This document shows positions 23,221 to 38,508 of a DNA stretch of 60,000 nt, one piece after another. How positions within the stretch are numbered: the stretch's first letter is position 1; each line of letters begins with the position of its first letter. The DNA comes from Diphasiastrum complanatum (lineage: Eukaryota; Streptophyta; Lycopodiopsida; Lycopodiales; Lycopodiaceae). The position numbers and the translations under genes were made by a program. Location: contig CM055100.1 of NCBI GenBank assembly GCA_029204225.1, positions 17,749,650 through 17,809,649 on the forward strand, written 5' to 3'. The notes beneath the pieces are model-generated. The model was not told the origin of the DNA. It saw nothing but the letters and a program-made list of their open reading frames with translations, and searched no databases.

Positions 23221-23496
23221 GCATCAATGTCTGACACACATGAGGTGATCCTAGATTCAGGAGCCACCTCCCACTTCGTGACATCAAGATGGATAATGTC
23301 TGATTTCAGAAGTGCAGATCCTTCAAGATTCATAGTTCTTGGAGATATATCTAAGCATCAAGTGAATGGCATTAGTTCACTATGGCCCAACACCAATGAC
23401 AGAGACAGACGACTCAAAGACGTTCTTTTCGTGCCTACTCTGCAACAAGACTTGCTCTCTATAGCAAGAATAGTAGATGCCGGAATGATTCTGGAC
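23221..23496 (+). pseudogene. Copia aspartic protease relic
   Basis: Contains VILDSGATSHFVTS with the catalytic Asp and the downstream ISSLWPN...DVLFVPTLQQDLLSIARIVDAGM block typical of copia protease and its linker to integrase. At about 23496 the frame leaves the family pattern and continues into unrelated-looking residues. This marks the deletion that removed the integrase. Confidence 0.88.
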
Positions 23497-23525
23497 CGAG
23501 CAGAGCAGACAAGGACAAAGGCATA

Positions 23526-25209
23526 GCTGTTTCAGGAGGATCTCCCACAAGGTCGACAAGACCACGAAGAGTGCGATCAAGATATGTGTCAGGCAGCCCA
23601 GCTTCCACATCAGAAGAGTTTTGCGGGTTTAGTGACGAACCACAGACTTTCGAGGAGGCGATTGAAGGTCCAGAAAAGGACATATGGATCCAAGCCATGA
23701 ACGAAGAGATGGAGTCCATGAGGAAGAACCAGGTATAGACGTTGGAGCCATTACCACATAAGCGCAAGACTGTCAAATACAAATGGATTTTCAAACTCAA
23801 ATACGGACCAGATGGGAACATCACAAAATACAAGGCAAGACTGGTAGTGAAGGGTTTCACTCAGAGATACAGTATTGACTATTCTGAAACCTTCTCTCAT
23901 GTTGTCAAACATTCGTCCCTACATATGTTATTTGCATATGCAACAGCTTATGACCTCAAGATCCACATTGTGGACGAGAAGACAGCCTTCCTGCATGGCG
24001 AATTAGACGAAGAGGTCTAATGGATCAACCCCTAGGATATGTCTCGAATTCACTTCATGACTATGCATGCAGAATGCATAGAAACATCTACGGTCTGAAA
24101 CAATCAGCCTGACAATGGTACAAGAAGAAAGATCAAGTCCTGAAATCATTAGGATTCAAGCCTCTGTTGGCTGATTCCAATGTATGTTAGAGTTACAGAT
24201 GGACAAATCATCATTGTGGCTGTGTATGTGGACGACACTCTGATACTTTGTAGGAGTGAGCAGCTAATAGCTGAAGTAAAAGCAGACATCTCGAAACATT
24301 TCGAGATAATGGATCTAGGAGAAGCTAGGTGTTACCTAGGCTTGCAAATTGAAAGGGACTATGAGGGAGCTAAGTTATACCTTCACCAGTCCAGATACAC
24401 CCAGAAGATCCTAGAGGACTTTGGGATGCTGAACTGCAAAGGAGTGAACACTCCAATTCTCGCAGGGGTGGCTGACAAATGATAACTATCCAAAGGCTGA
24501 GGAAGAGAGAGAACAGATGTAGCTCACACCTTACAAGAAGCTGATAGGATCACTGATGTACCTTGCAGACAACACACGTCCTCATATTGCTTATGTAGTA
24601 TTCAGGGTGATCCAATTTTGCACGAATCCAGGCTCAACACATTGGAAGATTGCAAAACAAATTTTGCAATATGTTCAATTAACGAGGGATTATGGCTTGT
24701 GTTATTGTCGTGGTGCAGGTTTTAGGATACTTTCCTACAGCGATGCTAGTTGGGCATTTCTCAAGGACGACTGTAAAAGTGTCTCAGGAGGATGCACCAT
24801 TGCATCAGGAGCAGCAGTTTTCTGGGTCAGCAAGAAGCAGACCGTTGTAGCCCAGTCATCTTACGAAGCAGAGTACATAGCAGCAACAAAGATGGCCAAC
24901 AAAATAATTTGGCTAAGGCAGTTCCTGGACGAATTGGACGAAACAAGGAACGAGCCTCTGGTCTTGCAGATGGACAACACCTCTACAATACACCTGATGA
25001 AAGATCTCGTGTTCCATTCCAGAACGAAGCACATTGCAATCAAGTACCACTTGATCAGGGATTTAATTGAGAAAAAGATGCTATAGACCACCTTCATCAG
25101 AACGAGAGACATGGTTGCTGACATCTTCATGAAAGCCCTAGACAAAGGACTCTTTGAGAGACAAAGGAGCAGTCTCAGGATCGTAAAGCTATCATGCTTT
25201 GAGAGGGAA
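23526..25209 (+). pseudogene. Copia reverse transcriptase and RNase H relic
   Basis: RT landmarks: KWIFKLKYGPDGNI, KARLVVKGF, VDEKTAFLHGELDEEV (first catalytic Asp kept) and YVDDTLIL (23742-24482). RNase H follows at 24556-25086 with SYSDASWA, EAEYIAATK and MDNTSTIHL, ending in HIAIKYHLIRDLIEKKML. Stops occur at 24018, 24480 and 25084, and a frameshift near 24180. The catalytic residues survive although the frame is broken. Confidence 0.92.
25201..25209 (+). other. Polypurine tract of copia element
   Basis: GAGAGGGAA lies immediately before the 3' LTR start (TGAAGAAAC at 25211), the expected position for plus-strand priming. Confidence 0.8.
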
Positions 25210-25210
25210 C

Positions 25211-26256
25211 TGAAGAAACAAAACGTTTCTAATTACAAAGCGTTGCTAGCCTTCAGCCCTCAGCCCGACGAAGACATTCGCAAACTTGAAGATCTGGAGA
25301 CACGAAGCACAAAAAATTTCGCGAACATGAAAGTCAAAGAAAATGAAGATGAACGGTTCGCGAACACAAAAGTCAAAGGAGACGAAGACGAACGATTTGC
25401 GAACACAAAAGATCCACGAACGAGATTCCTTTGCGGTCCAGTACAAGAGAAAGGCATACGAGCATACGAGCAAAACGAAATCCGTTTTGCCCTCACGCTC
25501 CAAAGAGTTCCAGCTAAGATCACACAAGTACCCAAAAATACAGAGATCTGATTTGATGGCATGACATCAGCAGATACTTCCTAGGTCGTGGCCAATCTAC
25601 CACTCTTGTAACTCCCTGACTAGTTACTTAATCACTCTAATCTTAGATTTACATAGATTGACCATGCTTACTGGATGATACTTGACATATAGATCAACAA
25701 AATATACATAGTTTAATAACGTAATAGTCTGATGCTAGTAAGCAATCAAGACGAAAAAATACAGAATACTTGTCTGCCTGCGTGCGAAGACAATTTTGTC
25801 TAGGATCCGAAGATCCAACTATCCGCTAGTAAAGCGAGACGATTACTCGTGAGAGAAAAGAATTTCTCTCACGCCAATGCACTGCGTGGATATGCACGTA
25901 GTGCTCAAAGAATCAGAGAAAAGAAATCAGTAGATGATATTGTAGCCTTTGTGCACATATCAATTCGTATTGTGTCTGATCTCGAATGCAAATGTTTCTG
26001 CTGTTAATCGTGTGTCTGAGTTTCTTCTTGTTCATTTTGAATTCCACACTTTGGTTGAAACCATGTTGAATGTTGTATTAATTTATGAACGTAGATCAGT
26101 AGTGACTGACTACACCTGGAGGACTGTAGAAGTGATTAAGCTGGCAGTGTCCAGTGATCGCATCTGAACTCCATCCGAGACAAAGAGAGTCGTGATTGAT
26201 TCGCCTTCGCGAAAGTTTCGCGAATCCGACGAATTCATCAGTCATCACAACCAACA
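25211..26256 (+). repeat. 3' LTR of copia element
   Basis: Matches the 5' LTR from TGAAGAAACAAAACG to CCAACA, with the same internal repeats and terminal TTCGCGAA palindromes. It is followed by the CCAAC target duplication. Six bases longer than the 5' LTR by these boundaries. Confidence 0.95.
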
Positions 26257-26261
26257 CCAAC

Positions 26262-28163
<1,902 letters not shown>

Positions 28164-28589
28164 CAATCAAATAGCTCGTGCACTTTCAAGGAAGGTAAAA
28201 GCTTAGTGCTCCAAGGGGTTCAATATTAGTAGGGCTAGCCATTAGTGCATAGATCATGTGGGGTTATTTGGATTTGAATATTGAAGATCATGGATTGTGA
28301 CCCAGACTGTACATGCAAGTACGAAAGCTAAAAATAGAGTGTTAATCATGGAGAAAGCACTCATTGGACCTGCAAATGATTTGCCCCTTTCAAAAAGGCC
28401 GTAGTTGGAAATACATGGCAGAAGGCATTTCATCATATTCAAAGTTCTGTTTGGCAAATTAACTATCCAAATAATGTGAGGGTCTAGTAAGTAATTTTGA
28501 CAAGTCAAAACTATCAAGTTTGGATATCGCCATTATGCTCCAAGGTCTCTTTTGGCCTACAATTGTGGTATTGGGCAATTTTGACATGG

Positions 28590-29228
28590 CAAACATGGGC
28601 AAATCAATTTTGAGCAAATGAAGCAGGTTGGAGGGCATATCCAACTACTTTGTGTGGAAGTTCCAAATGAAAAAATATTTTAATAGATGAAAAATTGTGG
28701 GATATCATCACAAGTGATGACATAAGGCTACCCATTGAAGAGGATATCTAGGCATTTGACAAGAGGTTCATGAGGGCGTTGACCTACATTAACCTCTCAA
28801 TGAATGATCATATAATCATGCATATCAATGATGTAGTGAGGCCAAGGCAAGCATGGGAAGTGCTTAGGGAGTAGTTTTAAACATTAAATTCATCATGAGT
28901 TATGTTTCTAAAGTCAAAGCCAAATAACATTTGAATTGAGAAAGGAGAGCACATTTAGACTTATTTGACTTGAATCAAGACATTGAGACATGAACTAGAT
29001 TCCATTGGCAAGAAAACTCATGATCTTGAAGTGGTCAAAGCTCAACTTCATAATGTCGATGATCAAGCTTTAGTAACATTCCAAAACAAGGCTAGGGCTA
29101 GGGCAAGAAAAAGCAAAAGCAAAAGAATTCAAAGTCTCAAGATGATGATGAGGCTTCACCTGGCAAGGGAAAGAAGAAAAAAAAAATGCTTCTATTGTGC
29201 TAAGAAGGGCAATTGGAAGAATGAATGA
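28590..29228 (+). pseudogene. Copia gag fragment (second family), one zinc knuckle
   Basis: Plus-strand relic in several frames. A segment around 28690-28860 reads like the Gag of common plant copia elements (LWDIIT-like start, DKRFMRALTYINLSMNDHI). From 28983 an open frame runs to a Lys-rich stretch and a partial CCHC knuckle, KCFYCAKKGNWKNE, where the expected His and last Cys are lost. It is a different family from the elements at 21064 and 48220. No LTRs could be attached. Confidence 0.65.
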
Positions 29229-29361
29229 AGAAAGTACTTGGTAGAATTTAGCAAGGATGATCCCAAGCAAGTTGGGCATTTTGTCAATGAGGAAGTGATT
29301 GAAGACTTGAGCATCATTATTTTAGCATCACCATCAGATCAAGAAGATTAGACAAGATATA

Positions 29362-29363
<2 letters not shown>

Positions 29364-29404
<41 letters not shown>
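29364..29404. repeat. (GT)n microsatellite
   Basis: About 20 GT units just downstream of the gag fragment. Confidence 0.97.
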
Positions 29405-29405
<1 letters not shown>

Positions 29406-29575
29406 TTCATGGGTGTAGAAGTTGACCTGTAATCTAGAGTACCTAGCCTAGAATGAAAATAGTGAAGAGTCCTAAAGTTTAAAACTGTAACACTCTCTCA
29501 ATTTTTATTCCACCTAATTGCACTCTTCTATACCTGATTCACTGTAGTCACTTTCTCAATTTCTATTCCACCTAA

Positions 29576-30420
29576 TGACTAAAGAAACATGATGTTTCTA
29601 CCTACAAAGCATTTATACCTTATGATCCAGTACCTGCAAATACTGGTAAAGGGCCAACAGGCCTTACTTGCAAAAATACTCATAAAAGGCCAACAGACTA
29701 TCTCTGTAGAAATACATGGAGACTGGCCACAGACAGAAACTGTAAACAACTGCAATGCTCCTGCATACGGTTTTGACGAAGGCCACCGTAGGCAATTGCA
29801 AACTCTTGCAAACGGCTTCAACGAAGGCCACTGTAGGAAAACACTAAGTCTTGCAAACGGTTTCAACGAAGGCACCACAGACAACCGTAAAGTCCTGCAT
29901 GCGGTCCATTACAAAGTCGAAGAAAATCAAATGCAATCGCAACCGCAACCGCAACCACAACCACAACGCACCGCAAGGGTCAATGTTATAGTTACAACCG
30001 AAGACCAACGAAGCACAACCAAACCAAAGGCAACCACGCAAGCAAAGCAATGAAGGCAACGAAAGGCCACCGCAACGAACCACAACACTCCAACCTACGG
30101 TCCATTGCGATGCTTTAGCAAACCGAAGGCAATGACCATGGCACACAACGAAGAAACTGAAGACAACCGCCAAGCTGGAACTTACGGTCACCTATGAAGA
30201 AAATCGATGGCAGTCCACGAAGGAAGCTGACCGAAGGCCACCGTAGAGTCAACAAATATGGTTTACAATGATTCTCTCCTCTCGAAGAGATGAACTGCCT
30301 GAGCACCGCGAATCCCCTGCTACGGTCTATCTGCAGTTGCTTGCCAAAGAACCTTCTTGTGTATAATCTTGAATGTCTTTATGCTCGTTCACTGTTTATG
30401 TGTATTCAGTTGTCATTAAG
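29576..30420 (+). mobile_element. Probable solo or partial LTR related to the copia LTRs
   Basis: Starts TGACTAAAGAAACATGATGTTTC followed by TACAAAGC, echoing the TGAAGAAACAAAATGTTTC...TACAAAGC start of the two complete elements. As in those LTRs, the start is followed by a repeat array (about four degenerate units around CTTGCAAACGGTTTCAACGA, then CAACCG runs), and TCTTGAATG occurs about 790 bp in, as in their downstream halves. No primer site follows. The right end is uncertain and no target duplication was found. Confidence 0.45.
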
Positions 30421-30797
30421 TTTTTCCCCACATAGGCTCGTTGTTTGGATGATCATAAAATCAATACTAGGGCCTTCCAAAGTAATTAATAAGAAGTACA
30501 AAAATAATACTTAACAAGGGCTAACCATCCCTCAAAATAGTTATGCTTAGTTAAGTTAGGGCATTGTCTACAACTAGGCAAGTGACATCAACTTTTGAAT
30601 CTTTTGGCTCATTTGCAGTTGAGAGAACTAGGAGCTCCATCTCCTCTTCCTCCTTTGTGAATGTGAACCTTGGGATCTTGATCTTGCTAGGTCTCATGTG
30701 CCACGTCACATGAATCCATGTACTTTTTCACTCTCCGTTACGGAATTTATCTCCTTTTGAGCTTTACTTTTGTGAGAAATTTTCAAATCTAGCTTAT

Positions 30798-32975
30798 GTT
30801 GGCTGATTCTGATGAATCCCCAAGAAACTAAACCAGAGCTACCCAAGAGCACCTCTCACCTTAGACCGAGGAGGTCTCTGAGAAGATGAGACGAACGAAG
30901 ACTGAGAGCCGAGGAATACTAGTTAGTAATGACAAGCAAGAACTGCATCCCGGAAGATGGAATGACTATGTAGGAACTAGTATTCCTAGGCAAAGTAATA
31001 AGTGCAAGTAGCCCCTCTTAAAGAAAGTGAGCCACCTTTTGATGGTGACCTCTAGTGGAGAGCATTATTCCACTTGTAATTTGTGTAATGTGGGAATGCC
31101 ACTAGGATGCCACCTAAGGAGCTCTCTTGCTTATTTACGAGACTCCCTCTTTGAGAAGAGGAGCTTTTTATGCATTGTATCTACCCCATGTCCAAATGAG
31201 AAGAGCCTCCACGAGTTTGATACAACACTAAGCTCCTTGATCATGGCGGTTTTCTTGAGTGATGCTCCTATGATCATGCCCTTCCATCCTTTGTGTGTGG
31301 TTGTGGATAGTAGAGTGGATTAGTTTTTCTGCTTTCCCAAAGTGGATTAGATTTCCTTTCTTGTTTATGGATTAATGTAGGAATCAGCATTCAGGTAAAC
31401 TATAGAGGCTGGATATGTAATTCCTACATATCCCCTTACAATCCAGTTCTTGATGTTCTTGGGATGTCCAATAATCAAAAGACTGGTTGGTTTCTTGATT
31501 CTTGGACTTCTAAAATGTTGTAGATTAGCTTCTTGTTTCTTGTTTTGTGGATTAATGCAAGTATAGTAGTGTTTAGGATTTGATTTCAGTTCATTTTACA
31601 ACATTTAAGTAGGATTTTACACCAAGATCAAGCTTACTTTTTTTTCTCTCTCTCTCTTTTCTCTCACAAAAAGCATAACAAGATTCAAATTCAACAGTTA
31701 ACAAATCCAAATAACATGAAGATTCAAAGAAAACATGAGAGATGGAGCAAGGAAAAGAACAAGGACATCCAAATGCAATTTGGTAGAGTTTCCACCTTCT
31801 TGATTGAACATAAGAAATGAATTACAAATCATCCCTATTTATAGTGAATTCTAGGGCACTTGGCCTCAAAGCCTATTGGCCAAATCCTATCTTCCGCCTG
31901 TTACCAGGCTACGATGGGCATTTTCTTGGTGTTTTTTTGTTATTGCAATGCCCAGAATCAGGCAGAAGGGACTGGTTATCATTGTAGTTTATGTCCTGCC
32001 TGTCAAAGGACACTCAAGGCAGTCACTCTTGAACTGAAATCACATGCTCATCTACCAAACATGCAGATCATGTAGTCAACCAAGAAATCAGCATGTAAAG
32101 TGGTTGAAATGCCATGAAGTCCTACTTGAATGCTGCAAAATGAACTGAGATCATATCCTAAACACTAGTATACTTGCATTGATCCACAAAACAAGAAACA
32201 AGAAGCTAATCTACAGCATTTTAGAAGTCCAAGAATCAAGAAACCAACCAGTCTTTTGATTGGACATCCCAAAAACATCAATAACTGGATTGTCAGGAGA
32301 TGTGCAGGGATTACATCACAAACCCAACCTCTATAGTTTACCTGAATGCTGATTCCTACATTAATCCACAAACAAGAAAGGAAATTTAATCCACTCTAGG
32401 AAAGCAGAAAAATTAATCCACTCTACTATCCACAACCACACACAAAGGATGGAAGGGCATGATCATAGGAGCATCACTCAAGAAAACCGCCATGATCAAG
32501 GAGCTTAGTGTTGTATCAAACTCGTGGAGGCTCTTCTCATTTGGACATGGAGTAGATACAATGCATAACTTAGCTCCTCTTCTCAAAGAGGGAGTCTCTT
32601 AAATAAGCAAGAGAGCTCCTTAGGTGGCATCCTAGTGGCATTCCCACATTACACACATTACAAGTGGAATAATACTCTCCACTAGAGGTCACCATCAAAA
32701 GGTGGCTCACTCTACTTTCTTTAAGAGGGGTCTACTTGCATTTATTACTTTGCCTAGGAATACTAGTTCCTACATGGTCATTCCATCTTCTGGGATTCAC
32801 CATGAGGCTTACACAGTTCTTGCTCGTCATTACTAACTAGTATTCCTCGGCTCTCATACTCGGCTCTCAGTCTTCGTTCGTCTCATCTTCTCAGAGACCT
32901 CCTCAGTCTAAGGTGAGAGGTGCTCTTGGGTAGTTCTGGCTGAGTATCTTGGGGATTCATCAAAATCAGTGAACA
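30798..32975. repeat. Large inverted repeat, arms about 0.8 kb, loop about 0.5 kb
   Basis: Left arm about 30798-31620 and right arm about 32110-32975 are reverse complements, with scattered substitutions and small indels. Anchors: CTGATTCTGATGAATCCCCA at the left outer end against its complement near 32965, and GTTTAGGATTTGATTTCAGT near 31575 against its complement near 32150. Both outer ends read inward from TGTT. The arms are non-coding. The loop includes CTATAAATAGGG on the minus strand. It could be a foldback-type transposon or two LTRs in opposite orientation. No target duplication is evident. Confidence 0.85.
31835..31844 (-). promoter_or_regulatory. TATA-like element in inverted-repeat loop
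   Basis: TATAAATA on the minus strand in the loop, in a promoter-like setting. If the right arm plus loop is an LTR read on the minus strand, this is where its promoter would be. Inference only. Confidence 0.3.
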
Positions 32976-33863
32976 TCATTCCACCCCTAATGTGTTGCAG
33001 GACCCACTAACTCATATTGGATGATGTCGTTCCGTTTCCGCATTGGCGTCTTTGATTGTCACTTGGAAAAGCGTAGATCCTCATTCGCTTGCGTAAAACC
33101 AAGTGCTTATTGCTACCAGTCTTTACCAAAAAACTACTTTCGCAATCTGCCGCAATGTAACTAGAATGTCTTATTACTGTAGTGGTTGACATTCTCAAAA
33201 TTGGAGAGCTCCCAGCAACTTGACAATCTTGCATGCTTGAGTGCTTTCCTCATGTCTTTTTCTCTTATCACTTGTATCTGTCATTGATGGTTTCATCTCT
33301 AGTTTCTTGGTAGGCACTAACTTCTGGGAGGTCTGTATCGTCCATTTTGCTTTTAGGCATTTTTGTAGTTCCTCTCTCAGTTGAAGTTCCAGTCTTGTCG
33401 ATGCTCTTTTCTAATAGGTTGCACAAACCTTGGTTATCAGTCTTCAAGGGAATGGACTCATCAACAAATTGGTGGTAGGAACAGATTTGGATGGACGGTT
33501 TGGTAATGGTAAGAAAACATGATGAAGGCTTGGTGGAAGGGTGAAGGAACTAATAGTTCTACAGTTGCAGCCTTGGATCCTTGCAATGTCGAGCTTTGAC
33601 CACCACTTGTTAGGTGAGGAGCTCACTTTATTTTGCAGGCTCACTATTGTTTTCATCATTTTGCTTTTCTGCAGCTCTTCCTTTTGATCCATTACTTTTG
33701 GATCTCTCCGGGCTTCATAGAAGGGGATTCAACTATCAATGCTCTAGAGAGTTTCTTTGATCAAGATCGATCTGACTCATGTTGCTTAAGTTTTGTCCTT
33801 TCCTCCTCCGCTTCTTGGATCTTTCTCTTTATTTCTTCTAGTTGCTTTGTCTGCTACTTATAC
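32976..33863. other. Intergenic DNA between inverted repeat and copia relic
   Basis: No recognisable motif. Short ORFs on both strands are unsupported. The 3' part may be degraded copia pol upstream of the readable relic. Confidence 0.35.
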
Positions 33864-35670
33864 AGTGTTGAAGAACAAGAGTTTATCTAATAATTTTTGG
33901 GCAGAAGTCTTCAACATGGCAGTTTATCTATTGAACAAGTGTCCAAAGAAAGTTGTGGAGTCCGAAACACTTGAAGAAGCATTCTTAAGGGTAAAGCAAA
34001 ACTTTCTTGTCTTCAAGTATTTGGTTGTAAAGTTTTTGCACATATTTTAAAAGATGATAAAAATAAATTCGATGCAAAGTGTACAAATTGCATTTTTGTT
34101 GGATATGATGATAGAGCAAACGTATTCGGATTCTAGATTATACGATCAAGATAGTAAGAAGATCTTCATCAATTGAGACGATGTTTTTCATGAGCTTGCT
34201 CATCATACTATCAATGTAGACTTGGATGGATTACCATTTGATCATGAAAATCTAGTAGAGGTGTAAAAGAATGATGTAGATGAGAAACAAAACCAATGAT
34301 AATGAAGCCTCTACATTAAAAAAATGCCAAAGAAAACATTAAGTGGTATTTGAAAGTGACAAAGGATGCATGACGTGATGTGATCAAGATGGAAAGGGAT
34401 TGATAACACCTCTCATGTCAACTTGAGAACAAAGATAACATGATACATATGAGGTTAACTTACTTTAATAGGTGCAATGCAAGATTTTGAAGAGCCAAAA
34501 ACATTCAAACAAGCTGTTATACATAATGAATAACAAGATGCTATGAGGAATGAAATAGATTCTATGAAGAAAATTGATGTTTGGAATTTAGTTGAATTGC
34601 CTTATGGTAAGCAAATCCATTTCTATAAATGGGTGTATAAAATAAAAGCCATCATCATATAAGTTCAAAGCTAGATTGGTAGCACATGGCTTTGAGCAGC
34701 AAAAAGGAATTGAATTTGAAGAGACTCTAGAGCCAATGGCAAAAATGGTAACTATTTGATCATCATTAGCGATTGCAGCATTTCATGGTTGGAGTATACA
34801 AAAATTGGATGTCAATTCAACATTTCTTAATGGTAAGCCAATGGAAGAGGTGCGCATGGAGCAACCTAAGGGATCTATGCAAAAAGGTAAAGAACATCTA
34901 GTATGTAGGTTGACAACCCACGATAAAACAAGGCTTGGAATGCATGTAATAATGATTACTTTGTGAAGAAAAGCATGGTGAGAAGTGAAGTAGATCCCAA
35001 TCTATATGTTCTCAAGCATCAAGGTGAAATCATCTTCATTATACTTTATGTTCATGATTTGATCATAGCTAAAATGATTATATGCTTGTTGAAAAAATCA
35101 AATTGTTTCTTGGAGATGCTTTGACATGACAGATCTAGGCTCGATGCATTATTGCTTGGGTTTGGAGGTTTGGCAAAGAGAAGATAATATTGTGCTAACT
35201 CAAGGGAAATGTGGCAAAAAACTATTGAAAAGGTTTAATATGCATGAGTAATGAATCACCTATTTTGGTTGGTATTTTCTATTGTTGATTGGGCGTTGAC
35301 AAAAAAAAAATCTACTATAGAAGTTGTACTTAGTGTAGGTATAATGATATCATGGAGCGATATCATGAAGCAACAAGAAGCAATCCACTGTTGCTTTATC
35401 GTCAATTGAAACTGAGTATTGAACATTAACTTCTACGACACAAGAAGCTATTTGGTCGAGGATATTATTTTAAACAAACTTAAGAACATTCTACTTAAAA
35501 AAATTGTGATAGTAAGATTTGTCTTCATTTAGTGAAAAATCTTGTGCTTCATGCTAGGATGAAACATGTTGAAATTCATTATCATTTTGTTAGAGAATAG
35601 CTACAAGACAATGCCATAGATCTAGTATTTTGTAAATATGATTATCAAGTAGCAGACATTTTTAGGTAGA
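33864..35670 (+). pseudogene. Ty1/copia pol relic (third family)
   Basis: Ordered copia pol landmarks on the plus strand, with frequent stops and shifts. Integrase end: FWAEVFNMAVYLLNKCP at 33893-33950. Start of RT: DAMRNEIDSMKKIDVWNLV and YKWVYKIK (34540-34650), then KARLVAHGFEQQKGIEFEET, QKLDVNSTFLNGKPMEEV (34800-34850) and a YVDD-position remnant near 35045. RNase H end: HARMKHVEIHYHFVRE near 35555, followed by YQVADIF near 35645. Gag, protease and most of integrase are absent. Decay is much heavier than in the elements at 21064 and 48220. Confidence 0.85.
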
Positions 35671-35729
35671 CTTAAATTTGAGAAATGTCATATATTATTA
35701 GGTTTAGGAGAATGTAAATTGATCATTAA

Positions 35730-36230
35730 GGAGCTCATTAGAAAATATGGTTGTCATTGTACTTTCCCTCTTTTTCAAAGTTAGTCTGGTTTTTCTCCTT
35801 CAATGGTGGCTATGGAAGCTTATGCTTTGGCTTGTTTCAATGAAGTGCATTTTCTACGAGTCTGATTATTGCAAGGGTGATATCACCTAGGTATCAATTG
35901 AGGAATAAGTAAATAATTTTATTTTGAAGTCATTGTTTTCAAAGGTAGTATGCGTTTATTGAAATGGTTAAGTTACTACGTTGTTTGAATTGAGCTCATT
36001 AGGATTTTTATTATACTTTCTCTCTTTTTCAAAATAGTGTGGTTTTTCTCCGTTAATGGTGGCTATGGAGGCTTATGCCTGTGCTTGTGTTTAGTGAAGT
36101 GCATTGCTTAGAGGTCTACGTATTATAAGGGTGATATCACCTAGATGTCAACCAAGGAATAAAACACAAATTTTATTTTGAAGTCACTTTTTTTAAGTAT
36201 AGTATGAAGTTACTGAAAGGTGTGACTTTT
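35730..36230. repeat. Direct tandem duplication, unit about 255 bp
   Basis: Copies at about 35730-35983 and 35990-36230 share GAGCTCATTAG, TTTCTCC.T.AATGGTGGCTA, GGGTGATATCACCTAG and TTTTATTTTGAAGTCA in the same order, with about 15% differences by eye. It follows the copia relic, so it may be a duplicated piece of its LTR. Confidence 0.85.
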
Positions 36231-36683
36231 CTTAAATCTAGTATGCATATGATTTGAAAGGCCAATATTTTGTTGGTGCATACAATGCATTTGGGGCACC
36301 ATGAATAAAGTCTATTAGATATGTAAATTTTTAATACCAAAGAACATTAGATAAAATATTCATAATAGGGTGAAATCCCTGAGTCTAAGGACTGATAGGA
36401 GCATTGACTGGGCTAAAACCAGCCCTAGTTGTGTATAGACCCCAGTGTCATAGAATCATATACCAAATTTCTTAGACTTTATTTATTATATCAGTCTTGC
36501 CTCGAAAAGGCAACCTACATGTCCAAGCAGTCAACAAAGGTTTGGGCAAGTGTGAATTAAAGAGAAATTTCACTTGATTGAAGATCATGAGTACATACTC
36601 TTACGGCATTATGTATAATATATGAATAAGCATACATGAACTTCCATGCCATTAAGATTATTATCATAGTGCCAATGGTGCAA

Positions 36684-38508
<1,825 letters not shown>

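Larger units (their letters stand above)
21064..26256 (+). mobile_element. Ty1/copia LTR retrotransposon, integrase-deleted, TSD CCAAC
   Basis: A 5.2-kb element flanked by the 5-bp duplication CCAAC (21059-21063 and 26257-26261). LTRs of about 1.04 kb start TGAAGAAAC and end CCAACA. Inside are a primer site, gag, protease, then a jump straight to the end of integrase or start of RT, RT, RNase H and a polypurine tract. Domain order (protease, [integrase], RT, RNase H) is copia. All frames carry stops. Over the first 190 bp the LTRs differ at about 7% of positions by eye, mostly transitions, so the insertion is old. It would need a helper to move. Confidence 0.95.

Noticed and set aside
29589-30053. 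154-codon plus-strand ORF ending in Gln-Pro repeats
   Set aside because: Lies in the repeat array of an LTR-like sequence; the Gln-Pro run is a CAACCG repeat and no family motif appears.
31860-32075. Plus-strand ORF in the loop of the large inverted repeat
   Set aside because: No motif and short; the region lies between repeat arms and probably belongs to the element.
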